This document shows positions 41,968-50,931 of a DNA stretch of 64,000 nt, piece by piece (position 1 is the first letter of the stretch; the number at the start of each line of letters is the position of its first letter). The DNA is taken from contig LLKB01000001.1 of NCBI GenBank assembly GCA_001414325.1, positions 634,437 through 698,436 of the forward strand, given 5' to 3'. Source of the stretch: Butyribacter intestini (lineage in GTDB: Bacteria > Bacillota > Clostridia > Lachnospirales > Lachnospiraceae). Position numbers and translations under genes: made by a program. The notes beneath the pieces were generated by a model. It was not told the origin of the DNA and ran no database searches. It saw nothing but the letters and a program-made list of their open reading frames with translations.

Positions 41968-44347
41968 TCGAATGGACAAGACGTGGAAGAATAAAGATAT
42001 GAGCTGGGACGATTTTAAGCAGAAGTGTTCCCAGACGATTCGTACCACAGAAACAGTTGCAGAATATCGAAAGATGAGTAAGCCGGCACAGGACAATACA
42101 AAGGATGTCGGAGGCTTTGTTGGAGGCGCATTAAAGCAGGGAAAACGTAAGAATGGTTTTGTTGATGGGCGTTCTATGTTGACGCTTGACCTGGACCATG
42201 CGGTGCCAGAAGTGTGGGATGCAGTTACAATGCTGTTTGATTTTAAATGTCTTATGTATTCTACCCATAAACATACACCGGAGGCACCAAGAGTAAGACT
42301 GATTATTCCACTTTCCAGAGAAGTGTCTGCAGAAGAATATGCTCCGGTATCCAGAATGGTTGCAAAGGATATCGGGATGGAGATGGTGGATGATACCTGT
42401 CATGAGGCTGCAAGACTTATGTATTGGCCTTCCACTTCATCAGATGGAGTGTTCCTTTTTGAATCGCAGGATGGTCCAATGTTAAATCCGGATGATATCC
42501 TGGCTCGCTATAAGGATTGGCATGATACAAGCGAGTGGCCGATGAGTTCACGCCAGTCGGAGATTGTGAAGCGTACCATTGCAAAACAGGCGGATCCGTT
42601 AGAAAAGGAAGGAATGGTTGGAGCTTTTTGTAGAGCATATTCTATCGAGGAAGCCATTGATACGTTTATTCCGGATATTTATAAGCCGTCAGCTATGGCG
42701 GGAAGATATGATTATATACCGGCAGACAGTAGTGCAGGTGTTGTTATTTATGATGACAAGTTTGCGTATAGTCATCATGCGACGGATCCGGCCTGCGGTC
42801 AGCTTATGAATGCGTTTGATGTTATAAGGATTCATAAGTATGGTGCCCTGGATGACAAAGCAAAACCAGATACTTCTCCGTCTAAGATGCCTTCATTTAA
42901 AGCTATGGTTGATTTTGCAATTAAGGATGAGAAGGTGAAGCAGCAGCTTGCAAAGGAAAGAGAACTGCAGGCAGCAGATGATTTTGATGACGGTAACGAT
43001 GTGAATTGGCAGACAAAGCTGGAGCTTGATAAGAATGGTGGAATCAGTGAATCGCTGACAAACTTTGTGACGATTCTTAGATATGATCAGCGTTTGCATG
43101 AGATTGCCTATAATGAACATTCTTGTGGTATTTCTATTCGGGATGCAGAGCTTCTGCCTTGGGAGCAGTTAAAGCCGGGTTGGTCAGATGCAGATCTTGC
43201 ATCGCTTACAGCTTATCTTGATAGAGTGTATCACATCTTCAGTCCGTCTAAATTAAAGAACGCACTGCTTACGATTACAGCAGAGAGGTCCTTCCATCCG
43301 ATTAAGGAATATCTGGAAGGATTACCAGCGTGGGATGGCAAGAAGCGCCTGGAGACGCTGCTTATCGACTACTTAGGTGCAGAGGATAGTTCTTACGTGC
43401 GTGCTGTTACCAGAAAAACATTAGTGGCCGCAGTAGCACGTGTATATGAGCCGGGCATTAAGTTTGACACCGTTTTAGTGCTTTCAGGACCGCAGGGAAT
43501 TGGAAAGAGTATGTTCTTTGCAAAGCTCGGAGGTGTCTGGTTTTCTGATTCACTTACCATTTCAGATATGAGAGATAAGACCGGAGCTGAGAAGCTGCAG
43601 GGATTCTGGATTATGGAAATTGGCGAAATGAACGGTATTAAAAAGGTGGAGGTAGAGACGGTTAAGAGTTTCGCTTCCCGCCAGGATGATAAGTTTCGTG
43701 TGGCATACGGTACTGTGGTAGAGAGTCATCCACGCCAGTGTGTTATTTGTGGAACCTCTAATAGTCAGCACTTCCTTCGTGATGTTACAGGTAATAGACG
43801 TTTCTGGCCGGTGCAGGTAACTGAAGAATGTGAGAAGCATCCTTGGAATATGGATAAGATGCTTTTAGAGCAGATTTGGGCGGAAGCTCTGACCTTATAT
43901 AATGCGGGTGAGGAGCTGATTCTGAAAGGAACGGACGCAGAAATGGCTGCGGAGAAACAGCAGGAAGCGCTGGAAAATGATGATAGAGAAGGACTTGTGC
44001 GTGAATATTTGGACAAGCTCTTACCGGCAGATTGGGCGAAGCTGTCACTTTCAGAAAAGCGTATGTATCTGGCTGGGGATGAGTTTACCACGCAGAATCG
44101 TGCGGGCGTAGCGCCAAGGGACAAGGTCTGCAATCTGGAGATATGGGCAGAGTGTTTTGGAAGAGAACCGGCAAATATCAGGAAGCAGGATAGTTATGAA
44201 CTGAATGCAATTATGGCGAAGCTCGATGGCTGGAAGCGTTATGACGGGAATAAATCCGGAAAATTGTCCTTTAAGGATTATGGTTCACAGATTGCCTACG
44301 TAAGAACAGCAATAGCAGATGACGACGAGGAGTTGCCTTTTTGCTAA
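41945..44347 (+). CDS. primase-polymerase / VirE-type helicase fusion
   Basis: The 800-aa protein starts at the ATG nine bases after AAAGGAGG. The N-terminal AEP/PrimPol-like region has MLTLDLDHAVPEVWDA (about 73) and STHKHTPEAPRVRLIIPLSR (about 102). The C-terminal VapE (PF05272) SF3-like ATPase has VLSGPQGIGKSMFFAKLG (about 511) and GFWIMEIGEMNGIKK (about 555). It primes and unwinds DNA for the family A polymerase. Upstream in-frame Met codons overlap the ribosome site and are unlikely starts. Confidence 0.9.
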   Translation: MRIAVGNSRMDKTWKNKDMSWDDFKQKCSQTIRTTETVAEYRKMSKPAQDNTKDVGGFVGGALKQGKRKNGFVDGRSMLTLDLDHAVPEVWDAVTMLFDFKCLMYSTHKHTPEAPRVRLIIPLSREVSAEEYAPVSRMVAKDIGMEMVDDTCHEAARLMYWPSTSSDGVFLFESQDGPMLNPDDILARYKDWHDTSEWPMSSRQSEIVKRTIAKQADPLEKEGMVGAFCRAYSIEEAIDTFIPDIYKPSAMAGRYDYIPADSSAGVVIYDDKFAYSHHATDPACGQLMNAFDVIRIHKYGALDDKAKPDTSPSKMPSFKAMVDFAIKDEKVKQQLAKERELQAADDFDDGNDVNWQTKLELDKNGGISESLTNFVTILRYDQRLHEIAYNEHSCGISIRDAELLPWEQLKPGWSDADLASLTAYLDRVYHIFSPSKLKNALLTITAERSFHPIKEYLEGLPAWDGKKRLETLLIDYLGAEDSSYVRAVTRKTLVAAVARVYEPGIKFDTVLVLSGPQGIGKSMFFAKLGGVWFSDSLTISDMRDKTGAEKLQGFWIMEIGEMNGIKKVEVETVKSFASRQDDKFRVAYGTVVESHPRQCVICGTSNSQHFLRDVTGNRRFWPVQVTEECEKHPWNMDKMLLEQIWAEALTLYNAGEELILKGTDAEMAAEKQQEALENDDREGLVREYLDKLLPADWAKLSLSEKRMYLAGDEFTTQNRAGVAPRDKVCNLEIWAECFGREPANIRKQDSYELNAIMAKLDGWKRYDGNKSGKLSFKDYGSQIAYVRTAIADDDEELPFC

Positions 44348-44586
44348 AAAATAAAGTATTGCCGTTAGGCAGTTTCGTTGCCAAGAAATGAGCAATAGAA
44401 ATAGAAATAGCAATGGGAGAAAACAAGTAAATATCAGGCTTTCTTCTATACTATTGCTTATATTGCTCATTGATATAAGAAATGGAAATGAATAATAAAA
44501 GGATACGCAATAGTACATGTATATACCCTATATACGCATATAGAGTTTTGGAGCCTTTGGAAATAGAAATCGGCAATGGAGGTTTT

Positions 44587-44871
44587 ATGAGAGAAAAAGA
44601 AGTGGAGGCAGCTTTAGTTAAGGCTGCGAAGAAAAGAAATGGTCTGGCATTAAAGTTTGTAAGTCCTGGTCTTTCTGGTGTGCCGGACCGGTTGGTGTTA
44701 ATGCCGAATGGAAAGATGGCTTTTATTGAGCTGAAGGCACCAGGCAAAAAGATGAGACTTTTACAGGAAAAGAGAAAAAGCCAATTGGAAGCATTAGGAT
44801 TTTTAGTTTTCTGCATTGATAGAAAAGAGAAAGTTGAGGTGGTTTTAGATGCAATCATACAAGCCGCATGA
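44587..44871 (+). CDS. VRR-NUC domain nuclease
   Basis: The 94-aa stand-alone VRR-NUC protein has EKEVEAALVKAAKK, then GVPDRLVLMPNGKMAFIELK (PD-x(n)-ExK) and Q-rich helix QEKRKSQLEALGF. ATG at 44587 follows AATGGAGGTTTT. It is the usual partner of the SNF2 helicase gene, which overlaps its end. The 239 bases upstream contain AT-rich repeats of ATAGAAATAG and no convincing gene. Confidence 0.92.
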   Translation: MREKEVEAALVKAAKKRNGLALKFVSPGLSGVPDRLVLMPNGKMAFIELKAPGKKMRLLQEKRKSQLEALGFLVFCIDRKEKVEVVLDAIIQAA

Positions 44872-46198
44872 TTATCAAGAATATGCCACAGGGTTTATTA
44901 TTTCACATCCGGCCTGCGGATTACTCTTATCAATGGGCCTTGGAAAGACAATAATTACACTTACAGCACTTTGGCAGCTTCTGCTTGATTATTTTGAAGT
45001 GGGACGAGTTCTTATCATAGCGCCGCTTCGAGTAGCAAAGGATACCTGGCCAAAGGAAATTGTAAAGTGGGACCACTTAAAGGGACTGACGTATTCTGTG
45101 GTTGTAGGCTCAGAAAAAGAAAGACGAGAAGCACTCTGTCGTCCGGCATTTGTGTATATCATCAACAGAGAAAATGTTACCTGGTTGATTGAAAATGGAT
45201 ATTTTCATTTTGACTGTGTTGTCATTGATGAGCTGAGTTCCTTCAAGAGTCATCAGAGTAAACGCTTTAAGTCATTACGTAAGGTCAGGCCAACGGTAAA
45301 AAGAGTGGTGGGACTTACCGGAACGCCGACGCCAAATGGACTGATTGATTTGTGGGCTCAGATAAACTTACTTGATATGGGCGAGAGGCTGGGAAGATTC
45401 ATAGGTGGTTACCGGGATCGCTATTTTATGCCGGATAAAAGAAATCGGGATGTGATATTTTCCTACAAACCAAGAGAAGGAGCAGAGGCAGCTATTTATG
45501 ACAAAATATCAGATATTTGTGTCAGCATGAAAGCAACGGATCATTTGAATATGCCAGAGCTTATTGTATCGAATGTGGAAGTAGAAATGAGTGAAAAAGA
45601 GCAGAAGTTATACGACAGCCTGCGAGAGGATTTGATTTTACCATTGGAAGATGGAGACATTGATGCACAATCTGCAGTTGGACTTTCCAATAAGTTACAT
45701 CAGATGGCAAATGGTGCTGTTTATGATGAAAACGGTAAGGTCAGGTGGATTCATGATAGAAAACTGGATGCGCTGGAAGATTTAATCGAAGCTGCAAATG
45801 GGAATCCGGTCATGATTGCATATTGGTTTAAGCATGACTGGGATAGGCTGATAGAACGGTTTGGTGCAGTACCCATTGATAAATCAGAAGATATTACCAG
45901 ATGGAATGAAGGAAAGATACCGGTTGCCATTATTCATCCAGCGAGTGCCGGACATGGACTGAACCTGCAGGAAGGTGGCTGCCATCTTATATGGTTTGGA
46001 CTTACCTGGAGTCTGGAGCTTTACCAGCAGTGCAATGCAAGACTGTGGCGTCAAGGCCAGAAGGAGACTGTGACGGTACAGCATATCATCACCAAAGGAA
46101 CCATTGATGAAGACGTTTTACTTGCTTTGGAAACTAAAGATGTGACACAGGAAGCGTTGCTTAATGCAGTAAAAGCAAGAATCTTACGAAAGGAGTAG
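44849..46198 (+). CDS. SNF2/DEAD-like helicase
   Basis: The 449-aa protein has Walker A LSMGLGKTIITL (about 28-39), motif Ia LIIAPLRVAKDTW, motif II VVIDELSSFKSH (about 126), motif III GLTGTPTPNGL and C-terminal motifs HPASAGHGLNLQ and QQCNARLWRQGQ. It is a compact SNF2 translocase common in phage replication modules and probably works with the VRR-NUC nuclease. The start overlaps the upstream gene by 23 bases. Confidence 0.92.
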   Translation: MQSYKPHDYQEYATGFIISHPACGLLLSMGLGKTIITLTALWQLLLDYFEVGRVLIIAPLRVAKDTWPKEIVKWDHLKGLTYSVVVGSEKERREALCRPAFVYIINRENVTWLIENGYFHFDCVVIDELSSFKSHQSKRFKSLRKVRPTVKRVVGLTGTPTPNGLIDLWAQINLLDMGERLGRFIGGYRDRYFMPDKRNRDVIFSYKPREGAEAAIYDKISDICVSMKATDHLNMPELIVSNVEVEMSEKEQKLYDSLREDLILPLEDGDIDAQSAVGLSNKLHQMANGAVYDENGKVRWIHDRKLDALEDLIEAANGNPVMIAYWFKHDWDRLIERFGAVPIDKSEDITRWNEGKIPVAIIHPASAGHGLNLQEGGCHLIWFGLTWSLELYQQCNARLWRQGQKETVTVQHIITKGTIDEDVLLALETKDVTQEALLNAVKARILRKE

Positions 46199-46205
46199 AG
46201 GATTC

Positions 46206-46697
46206 ATGAAAGGATACGTGGAAAAAATAATAAGTGAATATCCCCAGATGGTGAGAGAACGCGAGCACTTAAAGAAACAGATGGAAGCTCAGGAGTTCCT
46301 TTCAGCAGACGAGCTGATCAGTGCTATGAGTTTCTCTCATCCAGATGGGGAAAGGGTACAAAGTAGTGATTTGTCTGATAAAACAGCCAGGATTGCTCTT
46401 GGGTATCGGGAAAAGCTGGAGAGAATCAATGAAGAGCTGATTGTGCCAATGCAAAAAAGATATGCTGTTCTTGATAACGAGATATCCTTCTTAGAAGATA
46501 CCATTTGTAATCTTCCAGAGGATTTAGCGTATGTTATGCAGGAGCTGGTGCTTAAAGGTCTTACTTGGGAGGAAGTTTCACAGGAGATGTTTATCAGTGT
46601 TACGAAACTTCAAAAACTAAGAAAAGCCGCAATAGACAATCTCATCCGAACATACCAGAAAAGAGAATCAGAACAGATTAGAATATTACTAAGCTAA
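46206..46697 (+). CDS. DUF1492/ArpU-like late transcription regulator
   Basis: The 163-aa protein has a C-terminal sigma-region-4-like HTH (LKGLTWEEVSQEMFISVTKL, about 120-139) and a helical N-terminal half. Such phage proteins activate late promoters. It ends the replication block and precedes a terminator (46702-46741: ACCTGC / GCGGGT stem, then TTCTTTTTTG). Confidence 0.78.
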   Translation: MKGYVEKIISEYPQMVREREHLKKQMEAQEFLSADELISAMSFSHPDGERVQSSDLSDKTARIALGYREKLERINEELIVPMQKRYAVLDNEISFLEDTICNLPEDLAYVMQELVLKGLTWEEVSQEMFISVTKLQKLRKAAIDNLIRTYQKRESEQIRILLS

Positions 46698-46877
46698 TTT
46701 TTGACCTGCTGCAAGTAAATTGTGGCGGGTTCTTTTTTGTTTGTCTCTGACATTTATCTGAAATTCATCATGTGATTTTATAGTTGTAATTTTTTGGAGT
46801 GAACAAAAATTCTACAATGTTTATTTTTGAAATAAATGGTACAATAAATTATGATTAAATTTGCGAGGATAAAATAG

Positions 46878-47375
46878 ATGGAAAAAGATAGTGATTATTT
46901 TGATATTATTATTAATGGGTTAGCTTTAAAATTTAAGTTGTTTACATATGACTATATTTTGAAAGAGCTAAAAGACTGCGAAGGGATAGAGTCAGTGTTT
47001 TCTCTAGAGCTTCCGGAAGAAAAGCCGTTTAGTGGTTTGAAGAAAATATACTTAGATTCGGACGGCAATGAAAAATATCACTTCTTTGCCTATATAAAAT
47101 TCTTTGAGAGAGAAGATGGAAAACTCTTTGGAATTGTGGGAGGAAAAACAAATTATCCGAATCCGGATATATCGTTTGATTTAATAAGTAAAAAATCACA
47201 GAAACAAGATAATCGAATTTCTAGAATATTCTTGGATATGAATGCTAAATTTAGGTATAGCCGAAAAGTTTTGATAATTAATCATAAGCCGAAATTAGAT
47301 AAAAATTCTGATAATCAGCAAGCGTTGTTTCTTGAAACTTATGTGCAGAGAACGTTTAATCTTTTAGATAGTTAG
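46878..47375 (+). CDS. AT-rich hypothetical cargo gene
   Basis: The 165-aa soluble protein has no recognised motif (YILKELKDCEGIESVFSLEL; YPNPDISFDLISKKSQKQDN). ATG follows TGCGAGGATAAAATAG. It has lower GC than its neighbours and is isolated by the terminator at 46741 and the gap to 47593. This suggests a moron acquired between early and packaging genes. Confidence 0.65.
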   Translation: MEKDSDYFDIIINGLALKFKLFTYDYILKELKDCEGIESVFSLELPEEKPFSGLKKIYLDSDGNEKYHFFAYIKFFEREDGKLFGIVGGKTNYPNPDISFDLISKKSQKQDNRISRIFLDMNAKFRYSRKVLIINHKPKLDKNSDNQQALFLETYVQRTFNLLDS

Positions 47376-47490
47376 TGTTATTGCCGATATTGCTATTGCC
47401 GAAGGCAACTCTTGTGATAGCATTTTCAAAAAGTCGGTAATGTTTTTCAAAAATAGTTGTGATATTATTAAACTGCAAAGAATTGTAAAA

Positions 47491-47523
47491 GGCCTACTGG
47501 AGATGTTCCAGCGGGCTTTTTTC
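47491..47523 (+). terminator. intrinsic terminator before HNH gene
   Basis: GGCCTACTGGA, loop GATG, TTCCAGCGGGC and six T's. Confidence 0.7.
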
Positions 47524-47592
47524 TTTGTTTTCTTTGGCGTGGGTGCGGGCTTTATCCTTTCACCGCACCTCGCGTTGGGAAGGAGTGATGGT

Positions 47593-47955
47593 ATGCCTTA
47601 TAGACCAAGCGTACCTTGCAAGCATCCTATGTGTTCTGAGTTAGTACCTTATGGTTGCGGACCATATTGTTACAAGCACAAAGCTGTCCACCAAAGCGAC
47701 AGAGACAGCGCTAGCAAGCGTGGGTACAACAGGCATTGGCAGAAGGCTCGCGTTAGATACCTGCACAGTCACCCATTGTGTGTGGAGTGTAAGAAAGTGG
47801 GTAGACTAACCCAGGCCACTGTCGTTGATCATATTGTACCGCATCGTGGTGACCAGAAGCTGTTCTGGGATGAGAGTAATTGGCAGCCGCTTTGTAAACC
47901 TTGTCATGATAAGAAGACATGGAATGAGGATAACAATCCAACGTATAAATTCTAG
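47593..47955 (+). CDS. HNH endonuclease
   Basis: The 120-aa protein has an N-terminal Cys cluster (CKHPMCSEL...CGPYCYKHK) and an HNH core: HPLCVECKKVGRLTQATVVD, HIVPHRGD, then NWQPLCKPCHDKKT. ATG at 47593 follows GAAGGAGTGATGGT. HNH proteins are needed with terminase for cos cleavage in many HK97-like phages. Confidence 0.9.
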   Translation: MPYRPSVPCKHPMCSELVPYGCGPYCYKHKAVHQSDRDSASKRGYNRHWQKARVRYLHSHPLCVECKKVGRLTQATVVDHIVPHRGDQKLFWDESNWQPLCKPCHDKKTWNEDNNPTYKF

Positions 47956-47984
47956 TAGGTTAGGGAATTTATCTTTCTGTGAAG

Positions 47985-48090
47985 GTGAAAGAGTGACAGG
48001 GGAGGGGCGGTATAAATCTCTACGGGTTAAAAGCCTGAAGACCGATGCCCCCTCAAACGCGCATTTTCGCGAAATTGTAAAGGGGTAAGT
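47985..48090. other. candidate cos region
   Basis: The non-coding stretch after the HNH gene is G-rich then C-rich (GAGTGACAGGGGAGGGGCGG; GACCGATGCCCCCTCAAACG), followed by GCGCATTTTCGCGAAATT. HNH followed by a GGGG...CCCC region with a CGCGAAA motif is a recurrent arrangement at cos sites of Firmicutes siphophages. Here terminase genes start 5 kb further on. The assignment is inference. Confidence 0.4.
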
Positions 48091-48210
48091 GGAGTTGTAC
48101 GCGGGGAATACACTGTAAAGGTTTAGTGTTTGCGGATAATATCGCTTATTTCCGGGGTAAACTGTGCGCCGGTATTTTATAAAATGGCCCTGGCCGGAAA
48201 GGAGAAACCT

Positions 48211-48735
48211 ATGACAGCAGATGAAAAAGAGAAAGTTGTGGAACTGAGACTGAAAGGTCTTGGCTACCAGGCAATCGCAAATGAAATCGGAACTGTAACA
48301 AAAGAGAATGTCAGATACTACTGCAAGACACATGGCCTTGCGGGAAGCGCTGCTTTAGTTACGATGAATTATGATTTGCATCGTGAAATGCCAAACCACT
48401 GTAAGAACTGTGGTGCGACGCTGATCCGTAATGCCCATTCGGGAGTGAAGCTCTTTTGTAGCGAAAAATGCAGAAGGGCCTGGTGGAAAGTAAATCCGGA
48501 TAAGGATGCGCAATCCAAAAAGCAGCGTTACGAGTGCAGATGCGCATACTGCCATAGGACATTTATCTCCTTCGGTAATCCAAACAGGAAATACTGCGGC
48601 AGGGATTGTTATGTCAAAGATCGCTTTTGGACGGATCCGGATGAGAAGCCGAGTGCCGCTGAGATAAAACGCAGGCAGCAGGAAGCGGAGAAGTCGGAAG
48701 ATGAAGTGAAATTGATTCTAAAGCGAATTTCGTAA
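48211..48735 (+). CDS. HTH/zinc-finger phage protein
   Basis: The 174-aa protein has an N-terminal HTH (EKVVELRLKGLGYQAIANEI) and two Cys-rich motifs: CKNCGATLIRN...FCSEKCRRAW (about 67-92) and CAYCHRTFISFGNPNRKYC (about 113-131). ATG at 48211 follows AAAGGAGAAACCT. It is a common gene between HNH and methylase in clostridial phages; a regulatory role is inferred. Confidence 0.75.
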   Translation: MTADEKEKVVELRLKGLGYQAIANEIGTVTKENVRYYCKTHGLAGSAALVTMNYDLHREMPNHCKNCGATLIRNAHSGVKLFCSEKCRRAWWKVNPDKDAQSKKQRYECRCAYCHRTFISFGNPNRKYCGRDCYVKDRFWTDPDEKPSAAEIKRRQQEAEKSEDEVKLILKRIS

Positions 48736-48815
48736 TATGTGTTTTTGGAATGTGTGAGGTGTTCAGGAAATCCTGGATGCCTTTTTATTATGCAAAAAAA
48801 GTAAAGGAGACCAAC

Positions 48816-50072
48816 ATGGAATTTAAAAAATTGAAGATTGCTGACCTGGTGCCAGCTTCCTATAATCCCAGAAAGGCACTAAAGCCTGGGGATGCAGAGT
48901 ACGAGAAAATCAAAAATAGTATTACTGAATTTGGATATGTGGAACCGGTTATTGTAAATACAGATATGACAATCATCGGTGGACACCAGAGAGTGACGGT
49001 TCTTTCAGACCTTGGTTATAAGGACATTGATTGTATTGTTATCGATATTGATAAGACCAAGGAAAAAGCACTGAACATTGCACTTAACAAAATCACCGGT
49101 GAATGGAACAAGGAACTGTTAACAGACCTGATTAAGGATTTGCAGTCAAGCGACTTTGATGTTGCATTTACAGGTTTTGATCCGCCGGAAATCGAGCAGC
49201 TTTTTAACAGCGTGCATGATAAGAACATCACAGAGGATGACTTCGATATGGAGGAGGAGCTTTCCAAACCCGCGATTGCTAAACTTGGTGATGTGTGGCT
49301 TCTTGGCAGACACAGAGTTTGTTGCGGAGATAGCACACTGCCTGAGACTTATGATGTTTTGATGAATGGCCAGAAAGCAAATATGGTTCTGACGGATCCA
49401 CCATACAATGTCAATGTCGAGGAGACCGCCGGAAAAATCAAAAATGACAATATGGCTGATGAGGATTTTTATAATTTTCTCTTTGCAGCGTTTGTAAATA
49501 TGGAACAGTCGATGGAGCAGGACGCTTCCATTTATGTTTTCCATGCTGACACTGAGGGACTGAACTTCCGTAAGGCATTTGTAGCAGCAGGCTTCTATCT
49601 TTCCGGATGTTGCATCTGGAAGAAGAACGCGCTGGTTCTTGGACGCAGCCCATACCAGTGGCAGCATGAGCCTTGTCTCTATGGTTGGAAGAAGGGTGGC
49701 AAGCATAACTGGTATTCAGACAGAAAGCAGACAACTATATGGGAATACGATAGACCAAAGGCCAGTAAGGATCATCCTACGATGAAGCCGGTAGCTCTTA
49801 TGGCATATCCAATCCAGAATTCCAGCATGAGCAACTGCATTGTGCTTGATCCATTTTTAGGTTCAGGATCCACACTGATTGCTTCCGAGCAGACCAATCG
49901 TATCTGCTATGGCATTGAGCTGGATGAGAAATTTGTGGATGTGATTGTTCGCAGATATATTGAGCAGACCGGCTCCGAGGATGGTGTTTTCGTGGTTCGT
50001 GATGGAGTGAAAATTCCATATTCTGAAGTGCCTGGAAAGCCTGAAAAAACCTCAGATAATACACAGAATTAA
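48816..50072 (+). CDS. ParB-N/DNA methyltransferase fusion
   Basis: The 418-aa protein starts at ATG 48816 after AAAGGAGACCAAC. A ParB/sulfiredoxin-like N-terminal domain (ADLVPASYNPRKALKPGD; IIGGHQRVTVL; about 1-150) is followed by an N4/N6 methylase (LTDPPYNVNVEETAG, about 192; LDPFLGSGSTLIASE, about 345). Phage methylases of this type protect packaged DNA from host restriction. Confidence 0.92.
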   Translation: MEFKKLKIADLVPASYNPRKALKPGDAEYEKIKNSITEFGYVEPVIVNTDMTIIGGHQRVTVLSDLGYKDIDCIVIDIDKTKEKALNIALNKITGEWNKELLTDLIKDLQSSDFDVAFTGFDPPEIEQLFNSVHDKNITEDDFDMEEELSKPAIAKLGDVWLLGRHRVCCGDSTLPETYDVLMNGQKANMVLTDPPYNVNVEETAGKIKNDNMADEDFYNFLFAAFVNMEQSMEQDASIYVFHADTEGLNFRKAFVAAGFYLSGCCIWKKNALVLGRSPYQWQHEPCLYGWKKGGKHNWYSDRKQTTIWEYDRPKASKDHPTMKPVALMAYPIQNSSMSNCIVLDPFLGSGSTLIASEQTNRICYGIELDEKFVDVIVRRYIEQTGSEDGVFVVRDGVKIPYSEVPGKPEKTSDNTQN

Positions 50073-50079
50073 CTTGCTA

Positions 50080-50133
50080 TTTTTTGCCGGTAGAGTGATA
50101 TATGTACTACCAAAAGAAAAGGAGGAACACAGC
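50080..50133 (+). promoter_or_regulatory. leader element copy 1 (before 50134)
   Basis: GGTAG (50089-50093) pairs with CTACC (50107-50111), directly followed by AAAAGAAAAGGAGG. The segment TATGTAC..TACCAAAAGAAAAGGAGG recurs at 52086-52111 and 52618-52644. Confidence 0.6.
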
Positions 50134-50931
50134 ATGGAAATTATGTGTTTAGTAGCAGACAGAAAAAAGCTGATTGCAGCAATTGAGGAGACAACAGGAG
50201 AAAAGATGAAGTACCAGGGACCACCAACCTTCGCATACAAGAATGAGGATTTGGCGGTTCTTCGAGACGGAACCCTGGTGGTGGAGAACATAGAAACAAG
50301 AATGGAGCTTCTTCTTACACTCACATCAAAGTGCCTGATCGACGGAGCTTGGGATGAGGACAGGGAGGTGCTTGAGATTTCGCTTCCGATGGAAGGCCAC
50401 ACAGGACTTAGCCTGATTAACCTGATTTCCATTTTTTACACGAAAGCGGAGCTGATCAACAAGGCCATCAACGCACCAAGAGCCTTTGAAGTGAACGAGC
50501 GCTTCATGGAAGTCATCATGGAGGAACCGCCACAGACAACCGAGGAATTCATAAGCCTTTGGGAAGAATGTGGAAGCGACAACATGACAAAGGGAATCAA
50601 GTTTGAAGCAGACAAGATTACCTTTACCGGATTTCCATTAACTGATGATAGTGACCTGGTTACCGCTTTTACCACCCTGGCAGGAAAAATCAACATACTT
50701 GCCTTGGAAAGCAAATACATCCGCGTGAAGAAAACACCGGTTGATAACGAAAAGTACACCTTCCGTATTTGGCTGGTACGTCTGGGCCTAGACGGTACAG
50801 AGTATAAGACAACCAGAAAGCTCTTACTTTCCCACCTAAGCGGCCACAGCGCTTTTAGAACGGAAGAACAGAAGGAAGCCCACAAGCAGAAGTACCTGAC
50901 CAAGAAGGCAAATGCCGATGAAGAGGCTTAA
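50134..50931 (+). CDS. amidoligase-associated hypothetical protein
   Basis: The 265-aa protein starts at the ATG after AAAAGGAGGAACACAGC. It ends with a region (YTFRIWLVRLGLDGTEYKTT, then RKLLLSHLSGHSAF) that is clearly related to the C-terminus of the amidoligase next door (YAFRCFLIRLGLNGDEFKTC, then RKVMLENLTGDSAW). The two share a C-terminal module. The N-terminal 180 residues are unrecognised. It overlaps the amidoligase gene by 20 bases. A joint role is implied. Confidence 0.75.
   Translation: MEIMCLVADRKKLIAAIEETTGEKMKYQGPPTFAYKNEDLAVLRDGTLVVENIETRMELLLTLTSKCLIDGAWDEDREVLEISLPMEGHTGLSLINLISIFYTKAELINKAINAPRAFEVNERFMEVIMEEPPQTTEEFISLWEECGSDNMTKGIKFEADKITFTGFPLTDDSDLVTAFTTLAGKINILALESKYIRVKKTPVDNEKYTFRIWLVRLGLDGTEYKTTRKLLLSHLSGHSAFRTEEQKEAHKQKYLTKKANADEEA

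Noticed and set aside
44389-44493. 34-codon frame with a hydrophobic stretch (LSSILLLILLIDI)
   Set aside because: Weak ribosome site and repetitive AT-rich DNA; not supported.
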